Positions 38,643 through 48,328 of a stretch of 64,000 nucleotides of DNA are shown piece by piece. The DNA comes from Thermoguttaceae bacterium. GTDB lineage: Bacteria > Planctomycetota > Planctomycetia > Pirellulales > Thermoguttaceae. Location: NCBI GenBank assembly GCA_025060325.1, contig JANXBW010000006.1, forward strand, positions 124,001-188,000, in the 5' to 3' direction. Position 1 is the stretch's first letter. Each line of letters begins with the position of its first letter. The position numbers were made by a program, and so were the translations under genes. The notes beneath the pieces are model-generated. The model had not been told where the DNA came from and did not search any database. It saw nothing but the letters and a program-made list of their open reading frames with translations.

Positions 38643-39292
38643 TGGGATGCAAACCGATCGGCTCCCATCGCCATTCCCTATCAGCTTTTTGACCAACAAG
38701 GAGCGTCTTTATGGACGCGGACGCGGTTTGCGGCAAAGCCAATCGGAGAGGTGGCTGGGTGAGCCTCCGGATCGTTACGTGGATGAGAACTGCGGTGGTA
38801 AATGCCGGTAGTTTCCTTCGGCGACTGGTGCTCTACAAGCCGGTTAAGGAAGCGCTATCGCCGACCTGCGGGACATTGAAAACGAAATGCTAGTTCGGAT
38901 TCAGGCCAACCTAGCGGAGGTACCGAGCATTGGGGGGCCTCCCTTGGCAGTCGGATCATTCATCTCCGGTATTGAAGGCGCAGTGGAGGTTCTCGTTAGT
39001 TTCATGCGGGAAATAGTTCCGAAGCAGATGGCCGGGGGATAGGATCGTTTGTTGCGAACAAGGTGGTGCCCGGCCTTATCAACTGTGTGTCAGCGCAGGG
39101 TCTAGCTGGGGGGCACATGTTGCTGCGGGGTGGTGGACCTTTGGCATAGGGTTAATCCTGGCAGTGGGAGTCAATGTTATATCCGCGCAAATTCAGAATC
39201 AGATCCGTCGCGAACTCTATGCCCAAATTGCCTTCCAGCTAGATCAGATCCGCGAGCAACTGGTAGGGCATCCGAACGGATTGCGGGCTTAA
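38643..39292 (+). pseudogene. Decayed ORF blocks, one ending in a membrane segment
   Basis: In one frame the segment TNKERLYGRGRGLRQSQSER is followed by in-frame stops TAG and TAA (near 38805 and 38845), then the same frame reads a convincing DLRDIENEMLVRIQANLAEV and SFISGIEGAVEVLVSFMREI until TAG at 39040. The next frame, open 39017-39292, takes over with GWWTFGIGLILAVGVNVISA (a membrane segment) and then the amphipathic QIRRELYAQIAFQLDQIREQ, ending at TAA 39290. A GGGGG run at 39034-39038 sits at the frame change. An alternative start at ATG 38711 has AAGGAG seven bases upstream. The original protein family is not recognised. Confidence 0.5.
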
Positions 39293-39528
39293 TGATTGAG
39301 GATTGCTGAAGACTATTTCAGTAAGCAGAGGGGGCTGGTTGTTGATCATCTTCGGAGGCCTCCTGGCGATGTAGATAACTGGGAACACGGTAGGTGTGCC
39401 CCACGGCCTCTGTCGGCATTATGACTTGCTGTCCGCATTAACCCGGGAAGAAATTAACCGCAGATTTGCGCCCGTTGGGAAAGGAAGTAGGCTCGGTATG
39501 TAAGCAGGCTCGACAAAAGGGGCACTGC

Positions 39529-39775
39529 ATGTCCCGCCTGATCGCCTTGTTTAAGATTCCCTTGGCGCGGTTGCTTGAAGGAGCATGGGTGGCCGCTGCT
39601 TCCGGAATGGTCATTTGTATAGGCGTGCAGGCGGGTTTCTCCTGAGGCAGGCCAGGCAGTAAGGCGGATGGTAGTTAGTCTTCCTGCTATTGGAGTTATT
39701 CCGCTTGTTTTGTTCGGCGGGATCGCTAGGTGGATAGCTCGGCGGCGGGTACTTCTGCCGCGACTTTCAGCAAGC
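39529..39775 (+). pseudogene. Decayed small membrane protein, frameshifted
   Basis: ATG 39529, with AAAAGGGG six bases upstream, opens a frame reading MSRLIALFKIPLARLLEGAW, then VAAASGMVICIGVQAG, ending in TGA at 39643. Just before this stop another frame continues with PEAGQAVRRMVVSLPAIGVI and PLVLFGGIARWIARRR, which includes a second hydrophobic helix. A one-base change near 39640 would join them into one small protein with two membrane helices. Beyond 39775 the sequence loses coding character. No family recognised. It precedes the helicase gene by 430 bases. Confidence 0.4.
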
Positions 39776-40208
39776 CACCCGGCGAGAACTCCCACCTCCG
39801 GGCAATCGCCGAGGCTTGTTCGAAATAGTCAACTCTCCCCGGGAACACCCCGGGCGGCTGCAGGGTTTTTGCACAGGGGTTTCGGGGGATCGATTGTGGT
39901 TCCAGGTTGGACATCGTTTGACCAATCTAAAAACGACGGCGCTTTCGGTTTGCAAAGCCGAGGTCGATGTCCGCTTGATTGAGTGGGACCGCTTCCTCAG
40001 GTAAGTTGGATAATGGAGCAAAGTACGGGTAAACAACGGGGCGCAGACGAAAGGGCATTCTTTTGCCAGAAGAATGCTTGCTTTCTCGGTGGTGCCTAGC
40101 CATCCGAGGAGGGAAGGATGCTTCGCGACTGGCAAGTACGAGGGGAGGACTTTTCAAAGGGCCGGATTCCTGTGCCCTGCCTGCGTTTGCAATAAAAGGA
40201 GGACACTC

Positions 40209-43200
40209 ATGGGCTACCTTGTCTACCATATGGAGGCGATCGAGGAACTCCGTGGCGAAGATCGCAGCAAGATAAAGGAAATCGAGACGAGACTTGTCAA
40301 CGAGCCCGTGAAGCATTCGGGATATGTCCCCTTCTTTGAGGCGCTAGGTCGGGGTTATTTCAAGAAGCGGCTAGAGAAGAAACGCCTGGTCGCCTACCGA
40401 ATGGACGTCCATCTGGAAGGGAAGTGGGTCCCTGTCGTTGTTTTTCTTGAGCTTTTTGATCGCAACGATCCAAGTTATGGCGACGGCAGCGCGGAGTACT
40501 TCGCCCAGCGTTTTGAAAAGCTTCTGGCAAATAAAGAGCCGAAAATAAAGGATTGGGCAGCCAAGAAATTGCAAGAGTTGGCGAAAGTTGCTGTCGTGGA
40601 GCCTAAGCCCCTTCCGGAGGCTGTCAGGGTTATTCACCAGCCGATTATCTCTCAGCGAGGCACGGAGGGGATCTTTCATTCACGTTTGTGGGCACAACAG
40701 TTTGCCAAGCTAGATTCGACCCATTGGAAGGATTTGTATGAAGCCTTGGTTGAGGTGGGCGATCGGGTGGAGAAAGGTTCCTATTCACCAAACCAAGTAG
40801 CTCGGTGCACATTTGGAGAGGTTGAAATCCATTTCGCGCCGCTAAAAAACCCGCAAAGCAACATTTCCCATATTTTCTTTGTTGGCTTTGTTCACCCTGA
40901 GTTAAGCGAGGCTGAGGAACCGATTTGGCAGGAAAGAATTAAGCAAGAGATCGAGCGCCTCGAATACGAGATTCTCTATCCGTTCCTTGAAGATGAGGGA
41001 CTTAAAGAAGAAGACTTTAACAACCGCATTTCTCGATTGTCGGCCTATGCCTACCCTTATTTTATGCTAGGTGATTATGATGAATGGGTGGGCATGATGA
41101 AAAGAAGCGAGGTTCTTCTCCCCCTGTCTTTTGAAGAGCACTCGGTATTAGAGAAGCTGCTTCAAGGAAACTGTTTCCCGGCAGTGATCGAAGGTCGTGC
41201 AGGGAGCGGCAAGACCACCTTGTTAACGTTTTTCGTTCCTCAGCGGCTGGTGCGCGTTCCGCCAACCGACGTTGACTTAAGTGGGGCCAGCTTCGATCTG
41301 CTTTTCCTAACCCAAAGCCGGCGGCTACTAAAGCGGGCCGCGGACACCGTTGATAAGCTTATTGGACAGTTAAAGGCGGAAAAACCTGATAGCCTTTCTT
41401 CAAGTGCAAGGATTTTGCGAGAGCAGTTCCTAACTTTCCACGAGTTTGCTTTACAGCAGCTACCTCCGGAGAGACGGTGGCGGTTCTCACAACGATCGCG
41501 GGAGGGAGGGTGGATTGATTTCTATCACTTTCGCTCGCTTCTTCGTGATCCCAAACGGGGACTCCGCGAAAGGCTCTCACGGGAGCTTCAGAATCCAGAG
41601 GTCATTTGGTTTGTTCTGCGGAGTTACATCAAAGGATTTAACCTGGGGGTTGAGAAAGATGAGCGGTGGATGACACCCGAGCAGTATGCGTCCGGAGAGG
41701 ACATTGGGAACAAGGACCGACAGGTATCTGTGGAGGTCTTTGAAGAGGTCTGGCACAAAGTGTGGCCATGGTACAAGCGGCTCACGGTTCCCTGCCCGGA
41801 GAATGATTTCCATCCAGAATTTTGGGATGACATTGATTTAGCTTGGGAGGTCCTGGACCACCGCGGGGAAAGTGCTCCTTCCTATGCCGTGATTGTCTGC
41901 GACGAGGTGCAGGATCTGAGCCGTGTTGAGCTGGCGGCAGTGCTCCAAAGTTTGGAGCAATTGCGATACCGTATTCGCCCGGAGGAGGTGCGTCAGATTC
42001 CGGTCATTTTTGCCGGTGATTCTCACCAGACCATCAACCCTTCCTGCTTCCGCTGGGCTCGTTTGACGGCGGATTGCGGCAAGGCGCTTGTCCGGCAAGT
42101 GCCCGATGCGGAGTGTCCTTCGATTGAACCTTTTGAGCTTTGTTTCAATTACCGCAATAGGCCCTCCATTGCCCGCCTTTGCAACGCCATTCAATTTTTC
42201 CGTCAAGAAATCCTTAAAGTGCGCGAAAAGCTGCAGCACATTTGGGTGCCGGAAGATGATCCTTATAACCAGGCGGTCAAAACGCTTATTGTCGCCCCCG
42301 GTGATAGCATCTTAGCGCAGCTTTTTAGGAAGGGGGTGCTTTTTGTTGGTCCTGAGCCCGTTGACGTTCAAGACCCACAAGGCAGGGCGTTTTGGAAGGA
42401 GATAGGTTTCCCGGAGGGGCCGCCGGAGCGACAAGCTTACGAAACCCCCGTGGATCTGAAAGGATTGGAGAAAGATTACGTTGCTCTTCTTGGCTTTGGT
42501 ACCGCCTTTAGGTTGCTTGATATCCCTCAGTTTCGTGAATGGGATGGCCGGATGCCATTGAACGAACTCACCGAGCGAGATCGCTTTGCCCTGGAGTATT
42601 TCCTAAACAGACTTTACGTGGCAGCAAGCCGGGCGAGAGAAGAGCTGTGGATTGTAGAAACCAAATCCGGCTGGAAAGCCTTTTGGGAGCCGTTTAAGAA
42701 ATGGTTGGAGGCCCAAAAGGAAAGTAGGCCGTTTTTGTCGTCGGGGGGTGACCTGGCAACCAAGTCGGCAGGTGGGGAGGGGGTCCCGTTTGACCTGACG
42801 TGGGTGGAGGGCAAACCAGAGGATATTATCAAAGTTTTTGACAACAAGTTTGGGGAGTTGGCGAAAGAGTATTTAGATAGAGCAATACAGGATTCGAGAA
42901 ATCCCGAGGATGCAGAGCGTGCGGCATACTACTGGAAGCGAGCCGGAGACGTTATCAGCGAGAGGAAGGCGCGGGCCTGGCAGCTTTATTTACAAGGAGA
43001 AAAATCCAAGGCCGCCGGACTTATGTGGGAAGTTGATCCCTCCCAGGCGGGGGATTGGTGGTGGGAAGCAGCCGACTGGCAGGAGCTGGCAGGAAGGGAA
43101 GTTTCGCCGACTTGGCGGCGCCTTGTAGCCCAGCGAATGATTCAGATCGCATCTTCCCCCCGAAAGTCGCGGATTCTTGAGTTGGAGACCCTTTTCCGTC

Positions 43201-45041
43201 AACGTGGCGATTATGTCGATAAAGATCGACGAAGAAGTCCGGAAGCCTGGCTCACGTGGAGTCAGATCTTAACAGAGATTGTTGAGGGAGCAGGAGCGAG
43301 TGATTTTACCCGGCAGGAACGGGAACAAATTGTGGATTTAGCCCGGCGTTACGAGCATGAAGCATTTAAAGATCCCGTCCGCTTCCACAAAGCAATGGCT
43401 CAACTGTACTTTTTCTTGGATCGCTTCGAAGATGCCGTAGGGCACTGGGAGGAAGTCAACGACAAAGGCCATCGGGACTACTTTTTGGCAAAGGCCCGCA
43501 TCACTCCGTTCCCTGCCTGTCTTGCTTTTTATGAAAGTGCGCAGGACTGGGATGCCATTGTCCGCGAGGACGAGCTCAACCGGGACAAGCGATTGTCGGT
43601 CGAGGACTACCGACGGGTCTTCCGGGCATGTTTGGAAAAGGGGCGCCTTCGCCGCGCGGTCGAGGTCGCGGCTGCTATTGGCGATCGCGAGTTCAGCTCG
43701 CGATGGGCGTTGCTGATTGAGGATGAAAGGGTTGGGGATCTGCGAAGTCTTGTGAGAGCGGCTCGAGCGACCTTGGAAAATGCTATTCGGTCAGAGTTGG
43801 AAGCCTCGTCGGAAAAGACCGATGAGTTCGAGGAGCGATTGCGGGCAGAGGTCAACAGCCGCTGGTCTTTCCTTATATTGGACACCTTACAATTTGTTTA
43901 CGAACGTAGCACGCGTTTCGAGCGATTTGGAAATGAACGAACATGGTATCCGTTGCTTGATGCCCTAAGCCTCGGCAATAATCCCGACGCTGTGGCCGGC
44001 CGATTCCAGACCATTTGGGAAAGACGCTCCGAACTACCTGAACGGTGGGCGCAAGCGGCGCAGTTGCTCGACCATCTTGTTGATTTCGCTTTGGTTCTTC
44101 TGGAAGAAAAGTGGAGATTGAAATATGTGCGCGCAGTAGCGAACCTCACCCATTTAATCGTGGGGTTGGTTTGGGGGGTTGCTCGGGAAGATACCCCTGA
44201 GGGCCGAAAGCGCCGCGTTTACGACGACATGTTGGGCGGCCATTTTGATGTCGTAAGCCCCCGAGTGTACGTGCGAAGTTCGAATTTCGGTGGCGAGGCG
44301 CGTTTTGATCGGACTGACTTCGCGCAAGAATTCCTGGGGGTTGTGCGCAAAGCTTTGGAGGCGGTGGCCGAGGCTCCACCTGGGCTTTTGCGATCTGCTT
44401 CCGGTCCGGATTACCGGGACTTTCGTGACTTATTGGATGGAATTGGGTATGGCTTGTTAAAGCATGTACAGTTGGTGGCCAGAACCGGTCAAAGCCGGCC
44501 TACACCCGATCAAGAGGATTGGTGGAAATTGGCAGGGAAATTTGTTCGCAGGTTGCCATTCCGTAAGCTGGCCGTGGCATTTTTTAATGAGCTTAAGAAG
44601 ATTCACGAGAACCTTGGTACCTCGCAAGAGTTTGAGCGGTACATCCGCGAAGGCCTGCGAGAGGCCCAAAAAGACCTGGATGAATTTCGCGATAGATCCC
44701 GGGAGTGGCGGCTGGGGCCCGGTGAGTGGAGAGAGGATGGAGATCTTTTGGTTCGAAGTCTCCCCAACAGGCCGGAAATTATTATCGAAGTGCTGCCTAG
44801 CTATGACCAGCTTCGGTTTGCTATAGAGGACAAGACAGGCGAGGCAACTTTGAGCCGGCCTAGAAGCGTGGAAGTAGATCGCACTGGGCGTGACGGTCGG
44901 GCGAGGTGGTGGCAGTTTCGTTCGCCGGCCGGGAAGCTTATCCGCATTGTTTGGGAGGAAGGAGAAAGACAGGTCCGCGTGGAGGGCGAGGCGACTTTTT
45001 GGGTGACGCTTGCCGAATGGAGGAGAGGGGCCGAGCAATAA
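40209..45041 (+). CDS. Giant UvrD-like SF1 helicase with long flanking regions
   Basis: 1610 residues. The SF1A core spans about residues 310-850: Walker A EGRAGSGKTTLL (about 329), motif II VCDEVQDLS (about 564), motif III VIFAGDSHQT (about 601), motif IV LCFNYRNRPSI (about 645), a motif V-like LKGLEKDYVALLGFG (about 752) and motif VI YVAASRAREELW (about 803). All key residues are intact, so ATPase activity is likely. The N-terminal 310 residues and the C-terminal 750 match nothing I know; the latter is helical and starts with TPR-like units (ERAAYYWKRAGDVISERKARA). AAAGGAGG six bases before ATG 40209 fixes the start. It stands alone on its strand beside decayed genes, which fits an accessory, possibly defence-related, gene (inference). 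Confidence 0.88.
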   Translation: MGYLVYHMEAIEELRGEDRSKIKEIETRLVNEPVKHSGYVPFFEALGRGYFKKRLEKKRLVAYRMDVHLEGKWVPVVVFLELFDRNDPSYGDGSAEYFAQRFEKLLANKEPKIKDWAAKKLQELAKVAVVEPKPLPEAVRVIHQPIISQRGTEGIFHSRLWAQQFAKLDSTHWKDLYEALVEVGDRVEKGSYSPNQVARCTFGEVEIHFAPLKNPQSNISHIFFVGFVHPELSEAEEPIWQERIKQEIERLEYEILYPFLEDEGLKEEDFNNRISRLSAYAYPYFMLGDYDEWVGMMKRSEVLLPLSFEEHSVLEKLLQGNCFPAVIEGRAGSGKTTLLTFFVPQRLVRVPPTDVDLSGASFDLLFLTQSRRLLKRAADTVDKLIGQLKAEKPDSLSSSARILREQFLTFHEFALQQLPPERRWRFSQRSREGGWIDFYHFRSLLRDPKRGLRERLSRELQNPEVIWFVLRSYIKGFNLGVEKDERWMTPEQYASGEDIGNKDRQVSVEVFEEVWHKVWPWYKRLTVPCPENDFHPEFWDDIDLAWEVLDHRGESAPSYAVIVCDEVQDLSRVELAAVLQSLEQLRYRIRPEEVRQIPVIFAGDSHQTINPSCFRWARLTADCGKALVRQVPDAECPSIEPFELCFNYRNRPSIARLCNAIQFFRQEILKVREKLQHIWVPEDDPYNQAVKTLIVAPGDSILAQLFRKGVLFVGPEPVDVQDPQGRAFWKEIGFPEGPPERQAYETPVDLKGLEKDYVALLGFGTAFRLLDIPQFREWDGRMPLNELTERDRFALEYFLNRLYVAASRAREELWIVETKSGWKAFWEPFKKWLEAQKESRPFLSSGGDLATKSAGGEGVPFDLTWVEGKPEDIIKVFDNKFGELAKEYLDRAIQDSRNPEDAERAAYYWKRAGDVISERKARAWQLYLQGEKSKAAGLMWEVDPSQAGDWWWEAADWQELAGREVSPTWRRLVAQRMIQIASSPRKSRILELETLFRQRGDYVDKDRRRSPEAWLTWSQILTEIVEGAGASDFTRQEREQIVDLARRYEHEAFKDPVRFHKAMAQLYFFLDRFEDAVGHWEEVNDKGHRDYFLAKARITPFPACLAFYESAQDWDAIVREDELNRDKRLSVEDYRRVFRACLEKGRLRRAVEVAAAIGDREFSSRWALLIEDERVGDLRSLVRAARATLENAIRSELEASSEKTDEFEERLRAEVNSRWSFLILDTLQFVYERSTRFERFGNERTWYPLLDALSLGNNPDAVAGRFQTIWERRSELPERWAQAAQLLDHLVDFALVLLEEKWRLKYVRAVANLTHLIVGLVWGVAREDTPEGRKRRVYDDMLGGHFDVVSPRVYVRSSNFGGEARFDRTDFAQEFLGVVRKALEAVAEAPPGLLRSASGPDYRDFRDLLDGIGYGLLKHVQLVARTGQSRPTPDQEDWWKLAGKFVRRLPFRKLAVAFFNELKKIHENLGTSQEFERYIREGLREAQKDLDEFRDRSREWRLGPGEWREDGDLLVRSLPNRPEIIIEVLPSYDQLRFAIEDKTGEATLSRPRSVEVDRTGRDGRARWWQFRSPAGKLIRIVWEEGERQVRVEGEATFWVTLAEWRRGAEQ

Positions 45042-45066
45042 CATCCTGGGCGGATGGAGGAAGATA

Positions 45067-45130
45067 AGGGCATGTCACAGGTTCGGCCGGCGGGAGGGGC
45101 CGGGTGATTATGATTCTGTCGACATGCCCT
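45067..45130. terminator. Long inverted repeat between convergent genes
   Basis: AGGGCATGTCACAG at 45067-45080 pairs with CTGT-C-GACATGCCCT at 45116-45130: fourteen paired bases with a one-base bulge and a GC-rich loop of about 35. One arm lies just downstream of the helicase stop, and the other lies inside the last codons of the convergent gene. It could end transcription from both sides, although no T-tract is present. Confidence 0.45.
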
Positions 45131-46010
45131 CTTCTCTTTCGGCGGGCCGTTCGTCGGGGCGCTTATAAAAGCGCTCCAGGTTAATGCCGCCGCGGAGCTC
45201 TTCCTCTAGGAGCTTGAGGCGAACCTCAAGACGCTGGAGCTTTCGGCTTAGAAGCATAATCGTCTTCTGCGGGGACTCTTCGCGCCGCGGCCGAGGCACC
45301 GAGGGATACCCAAGATGTCGGGAAAGCGCAGCAAATAAATAAAGCGGATCTTTTTTGCGGTTAGCGGCTGCAATCTTTCCCTCCTTTTCCCCAAAGAGAA
45401 TGGGCTTTCCCGGATCGCCGAAGAGTTGCCGGTAATATTCGCTTCGCAGGAAAATGAGGTCGGCAATATCCAGGAGGCCCACTTGTCGACGAACGGTGAG
45501 GATCCATTCGCGCCAGTTTTCATCGAAAATCGGGTCCCCTGCCATAGCAGTCAGGCCACGATCGTAACCTAGGCGGTTTCGGCAGAGGGTCTCGAATTGG
45601 TAGAGAAATATCCCTTGCGGGGTGGCCCCCTGGACACGGTACTCGGCTTCTTTTTGAAGCACCTCAAGAGCGATGCGGAAATCAAATCGGCCATCGTCCT
45701 TTTCGGCCTCGTGGATGACAAAGGTTTGGAATGGCGTAAAGTAATGACTGAGCCGTGCCATCGCTGTGGCAAAGCCGCCGGTTAGCCGCAGCTCTGCGGC
45801 CAGGAAATCAAGAGCAAGTGGTAGCCGAGTTGTTGATAAAATCTCCTGCTTGATGGACTTAATTAGCTCTTGGGTAGAGACATTTTCCTCTAATCTTTCG
45901 CGGAGGGTGCGGAAGAAGTAGGCTTGTTCGATATACTCCTCCCGCTCCAGAAGCTGAGCTGGACCTGCGATTTGTTTTTCGATGTAAGACCAAATTTGAG
46001 CTTGGGTCAT
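45108..46010 (-). CDS. Hypothetical helical protein, convergent with the helicase
   Basis: 300 residues, cytoplasmic in appearance (no signal or membrane segment). It is rich in Glu, Arg and Leu. Residues about 240-275 (QKTIMLLSRKLQRLEVRLKL) look like a coiled coil. The centre contains TLCRNRLGYDRGLTAMAGDP and FDENWREWILTVRRQVGLLD, with no motif known to me. ATG 46010 has no clear ribosome site. It lies tail-to-tail with the giant helicase and is divergent from nothing obvious, so a functional link is possible only by proximity. No function assigned. Confidence 0.75.
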   Translation of the reverse strand: MTQAQIWSYIEKQIAGPAQLLEREEYIEQAYFFRTLRERLEENVSTQELIKSIKQEILSTTRLPLALDFLAAELRLTGGFATAMARLSHYFTPFQTFVIHEAEKDDGRFDFRIALEVLQKEAEYRVQGATPQGIFLYQFETLCRNRLGYDRGLTAMAGDPIFDENWREWILTVRRQVGLLDIADLIFLRSEYYRQLFGDPGKPILFGEKEGKIAAANRKKDPLYLFAALSRHLGYPSVPRPRREESPQKTIMLLSRKLQRLEVRLKLLEEELRGGINLERFYKRPDERPAEREEGMSTES

Positions 46011-46156
46011 GCGTGCGCGTTAGGTACTAAATGGGCGATCAGTCCACGGGGCAACTGTTTTCCAAAAGTTTGCTCATGGTGTGTTCATTTCCCCGTGGGC
46101 GAACCATGGGGCCGTCATACGGTCACCAGTTTCGTTTACTAATTTAGAAACGCTTC

Positions 46157-48109
46157 CTATTTTGCTTGACAAACAATCACCCCGTCCCAACCGGGCGGGG
46201 CAATGCGGTTGTGCTGGACGATGTAAGCCAGGAGGAAGTCTGCGCCTGTGTCTTCCGAAGGAAGCCGCCGCAACAGCGAGTAAGCCTGTGTCCAATTGCC
46301 CTCAAGGAAGGCGTCTAGGGCATGTTCATACACACTGATATGTTCGTCGCTGAGGACGGGATCGTCAGTGACCGGTGGGCGAAGCTCGGCAATTTCCACA
46401 GGACGGTCCAGACCATAAGGACGAACGCGGGCAAGGCGACGCACGCGGGCCACAGCGGGCGGAACTTCCGTGCGGATCGCTTGGGCCGTTCGCTCGTCAA
46501 CAAGAATGGGCACTCGGAAGATCTTGGTCAGCCCTTCTAGCCGGCTTGCCAAATTGACCACCGGTCCGAAGACCGTCACCTTCACCTGATCTTCTGTACC
46601 GATTTTACCTGCTACCGCCGGACCAGTAGCAATTCCGATCCCCACATGAAAGCCCGCCAGCGGTCCTTTATCTTGTTGAGCGACATCTTGGAATTCCCGG
46701 CGGATGGCCAATGCCGCCCGACAGACTGATGGGATCCAGGACTTGTCGGCCAGCGGCCAGCCCCAGAAGCCCATGGCGGCATCTCCGTGGAAATCGCCAA
46801 TCACGCCACCTTCGCGGAGAATGGCCCGCGACATTACTCCCAAGGCGCTGCTGACGCGGTCCAGTAGATGCATCAAGTTGGCGGCATGTCGCTCGGCCTC
46901 CCGGGAAAAGCCCCTCAGATCGCAAAAAAGAACAGTCACCACCGTCTCTCGCGGAGCCAGAAGTTCGTCCAGATCGCCACTCCCTAGCCGCCTCAGGAGT
47001 GCTTGAGGGAAAAACTGTCTTAGTTGACTTTGTCGGCGCTCAAGTTCGCTCAGATCGCGAAGGGCGGCCACGATCGAGGCGGTGATCCGGGCAAACTTCA
47101 TGTCGCCTTTTAGGGCCTGAACCACTTCGGGCAGGGCATCCAGACTAAGCTGTTGTGGCCAGCTACCGGCCACGTAGAGCACAAGCTCCGAAGATGTCTC
47201 CCCGATCACCGGTGTACAAAACGCCCAGTCAAGGCCTTCCTGCATCGTGAATTCGGCGGGACGCTCCGCGGCAGGTGGCTCCTTGGTCGCGATTGGCCGC
47301 TGGCCCATTGATGATGGCGGTTTCTGGGCGAAGTGGGGCGAAACCCCGGCTGCCGAGCGCGCGGCCGGATTACCTTCCGGGCACCGCCAAATGTGAAGAA
47401 CCGTTTGTTGCTGGGTTACTGCTTCCCGGACCAGCCGGCGACTGGGCTCAAAATCCGAAAACCGCGTCTGACGTTCGTCCCAATAAATCGTCTCGAGGCG
47501 AGGAAATCCGGTTCCCCCGCGCGGTGGCGGGTTACCGGCAAGGCCGGACTCCATTCCACCCTCGGTCGCTTCCCCCTCCGGTATCACCCGAACAACGGCG
47601 GCCACCTCGGCCAGCACAATCCCGCTTAGAAGCATTCGTACCAAAACGGCCGAGAGATCCCCGATATCGGAAGCCTGGGCAATTACTTCGGGCAGCCGGC
47701 TAAGCACCTCAAGCCGGCGGTCAGGATTTTGGAACGATACAGCTTCGAGGTGCTCGGGACTGACGATTTCCCGGTAAACAAGCTCCTCGACTAACCCATG
47801 AGGACTGGGCAGATCTTCCAGAAACGTGAAGGTAGTCGTCCCGATGACAAATCGATCGTTGGGGCGGAGGACGGCCTCCCGGACTTCCGATCCCCTGAAG
47901 AAAACCGGGTTACGAGCCTCCGGCAGCACCCGCAGAAAAAGATGACCATGGCGATAAAGAATAGCCACATGCTTCCGCGATATCCGCAAATCCCAGGGTA
48001 CGCTCCATGCGGCGACTTCCGTTCGGCCGAGGGTAATTTCTTGGCCTACGGGGAGCGTTCGCCGCCAGCGGAACTCGGGCTTTTCCCCCTGGGCGACTAG
48101 CACCGCCAT
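46157..48109 (-). CDS. FHA-domain class III adenylate/guanylate cyclase
   Basis: 650 residues. An N-terminal FHA domain (about 10-105) shows ITLGRTEVAAWSVPWDLRIS followed by RKHVAIL, the phosphothreonine-reading loop. A GAF-like region lies at about 120-350. The class III cyclase domain (about 390-570) starts VTVLFCDLRGFSREAERH, where the Asp binds metal; GDFHGDAAMGFWGWPL supplies the second Asp, and VKVTFGPVVNLASRLEGLT-like sequence follows (KVTVFGPVVNLASRLE). A short TPR-like tail (YEHALDAFLEGNWTQAYSLL) ends the protein. It probably makes cAMP in response to phosphoprotein binding; base specificity is not clear. Planctomycetes carry many such cyclases. Confidence 0.9.
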   Translation of the reverse strand: MAVLVAQGEKPEFRWRRTLPVGQEITLGRTEVAAWSVPWDLRISRKHVAILYRHGHLFLRVLPEARNPVFFRGSEVREAVLRPNDRFVIGTTTFTFLEDLPSPHGLVEELVYREIVSPEHLEAVSFQNPDRRLEVLSRLPEVIAQASDIGDLSAVLVRMLLSGIVLAEVAAVVRVIPEGEATEGGMESGLAGNPPPRGGTGFPRLETIYWDERQTRFSDFEPSRRLVREAVTQQQTVLHIWRCPEGNPAARSAAGVSPHFAQKPPSSMGQRPIATKEPPAAERPAEFTMQEGLDWAFCTPVIGETSSELVLYVAGSWPQQLSLDALPEVVQALKGDMKFARITASIVAALRDLSELERRQSQLRQFFPQALLRRLGSGDLDELLAPRETVVTVLFCDLRGFSREAERHAANLMHLLDRVSSALGVMSRAILREGGVIGDFHGDAAMGFWGWPLADKSWIPSVCRAALAIRREFQDVAQQDKGPLAGFHVGIGIATGPAVAGKIGTEDQVKVTVFGPVVNLASRLEGLTKIFRVPILVDERTAQAIRTEVPPAVARVRRLARVRPYGLDRPVEIAELRPPVTDDPVLSDEHISVYEHALDAFLEGNWTQAYSLLRRLPSEDTGADFLLAYIVQHNRIAPPGWDGVIVCQAK

Positions 48110-48328
48110 TAACGAGATGCTCCTGAAGCCGCTCCAAAGCGGGGTGGGATAAAGATCGGCCCAACCCTTCCGGGCAAAGTAACCGCAGTTTGCTCCGGAC
48201 GAACGAGGACGTGGAGGGAAAGGCCCCTCTCCCTCCCTGCAAAGATATCCCCGAAAGTTTACCGCAGAAAAGAATTCCCCACCCGAAGTTGGCCTTGGCG
48301 TGTGCTATCGGATAAAGCCAGGAGCGCG

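Larger units (their letters stand above)
37334..40208. other. 2.9 kb gene-poor stretch with decayed coding blocks
   Basis: The longest gap in the window. 37334-38640 holds only weak frames; the best, 37665-37997 on the plus strand, has 110 codons, no ribosome site and no recognised family. From 38640 to about 39800 there are coding-like blocks interrupted by stops and frame changes (listed separately). 39800-40208 is the leader of the giant helicase gene and includes its strong ribosome site. No tRNA or phage attachment signature was seen. Confidence 0.5.

Noticed and set aside
40209-45041. Housekeeping UvrD/PcrA
   Set aside because: The protein is more than twice the usual length, and the helicase core is flanked by unrelated regions.
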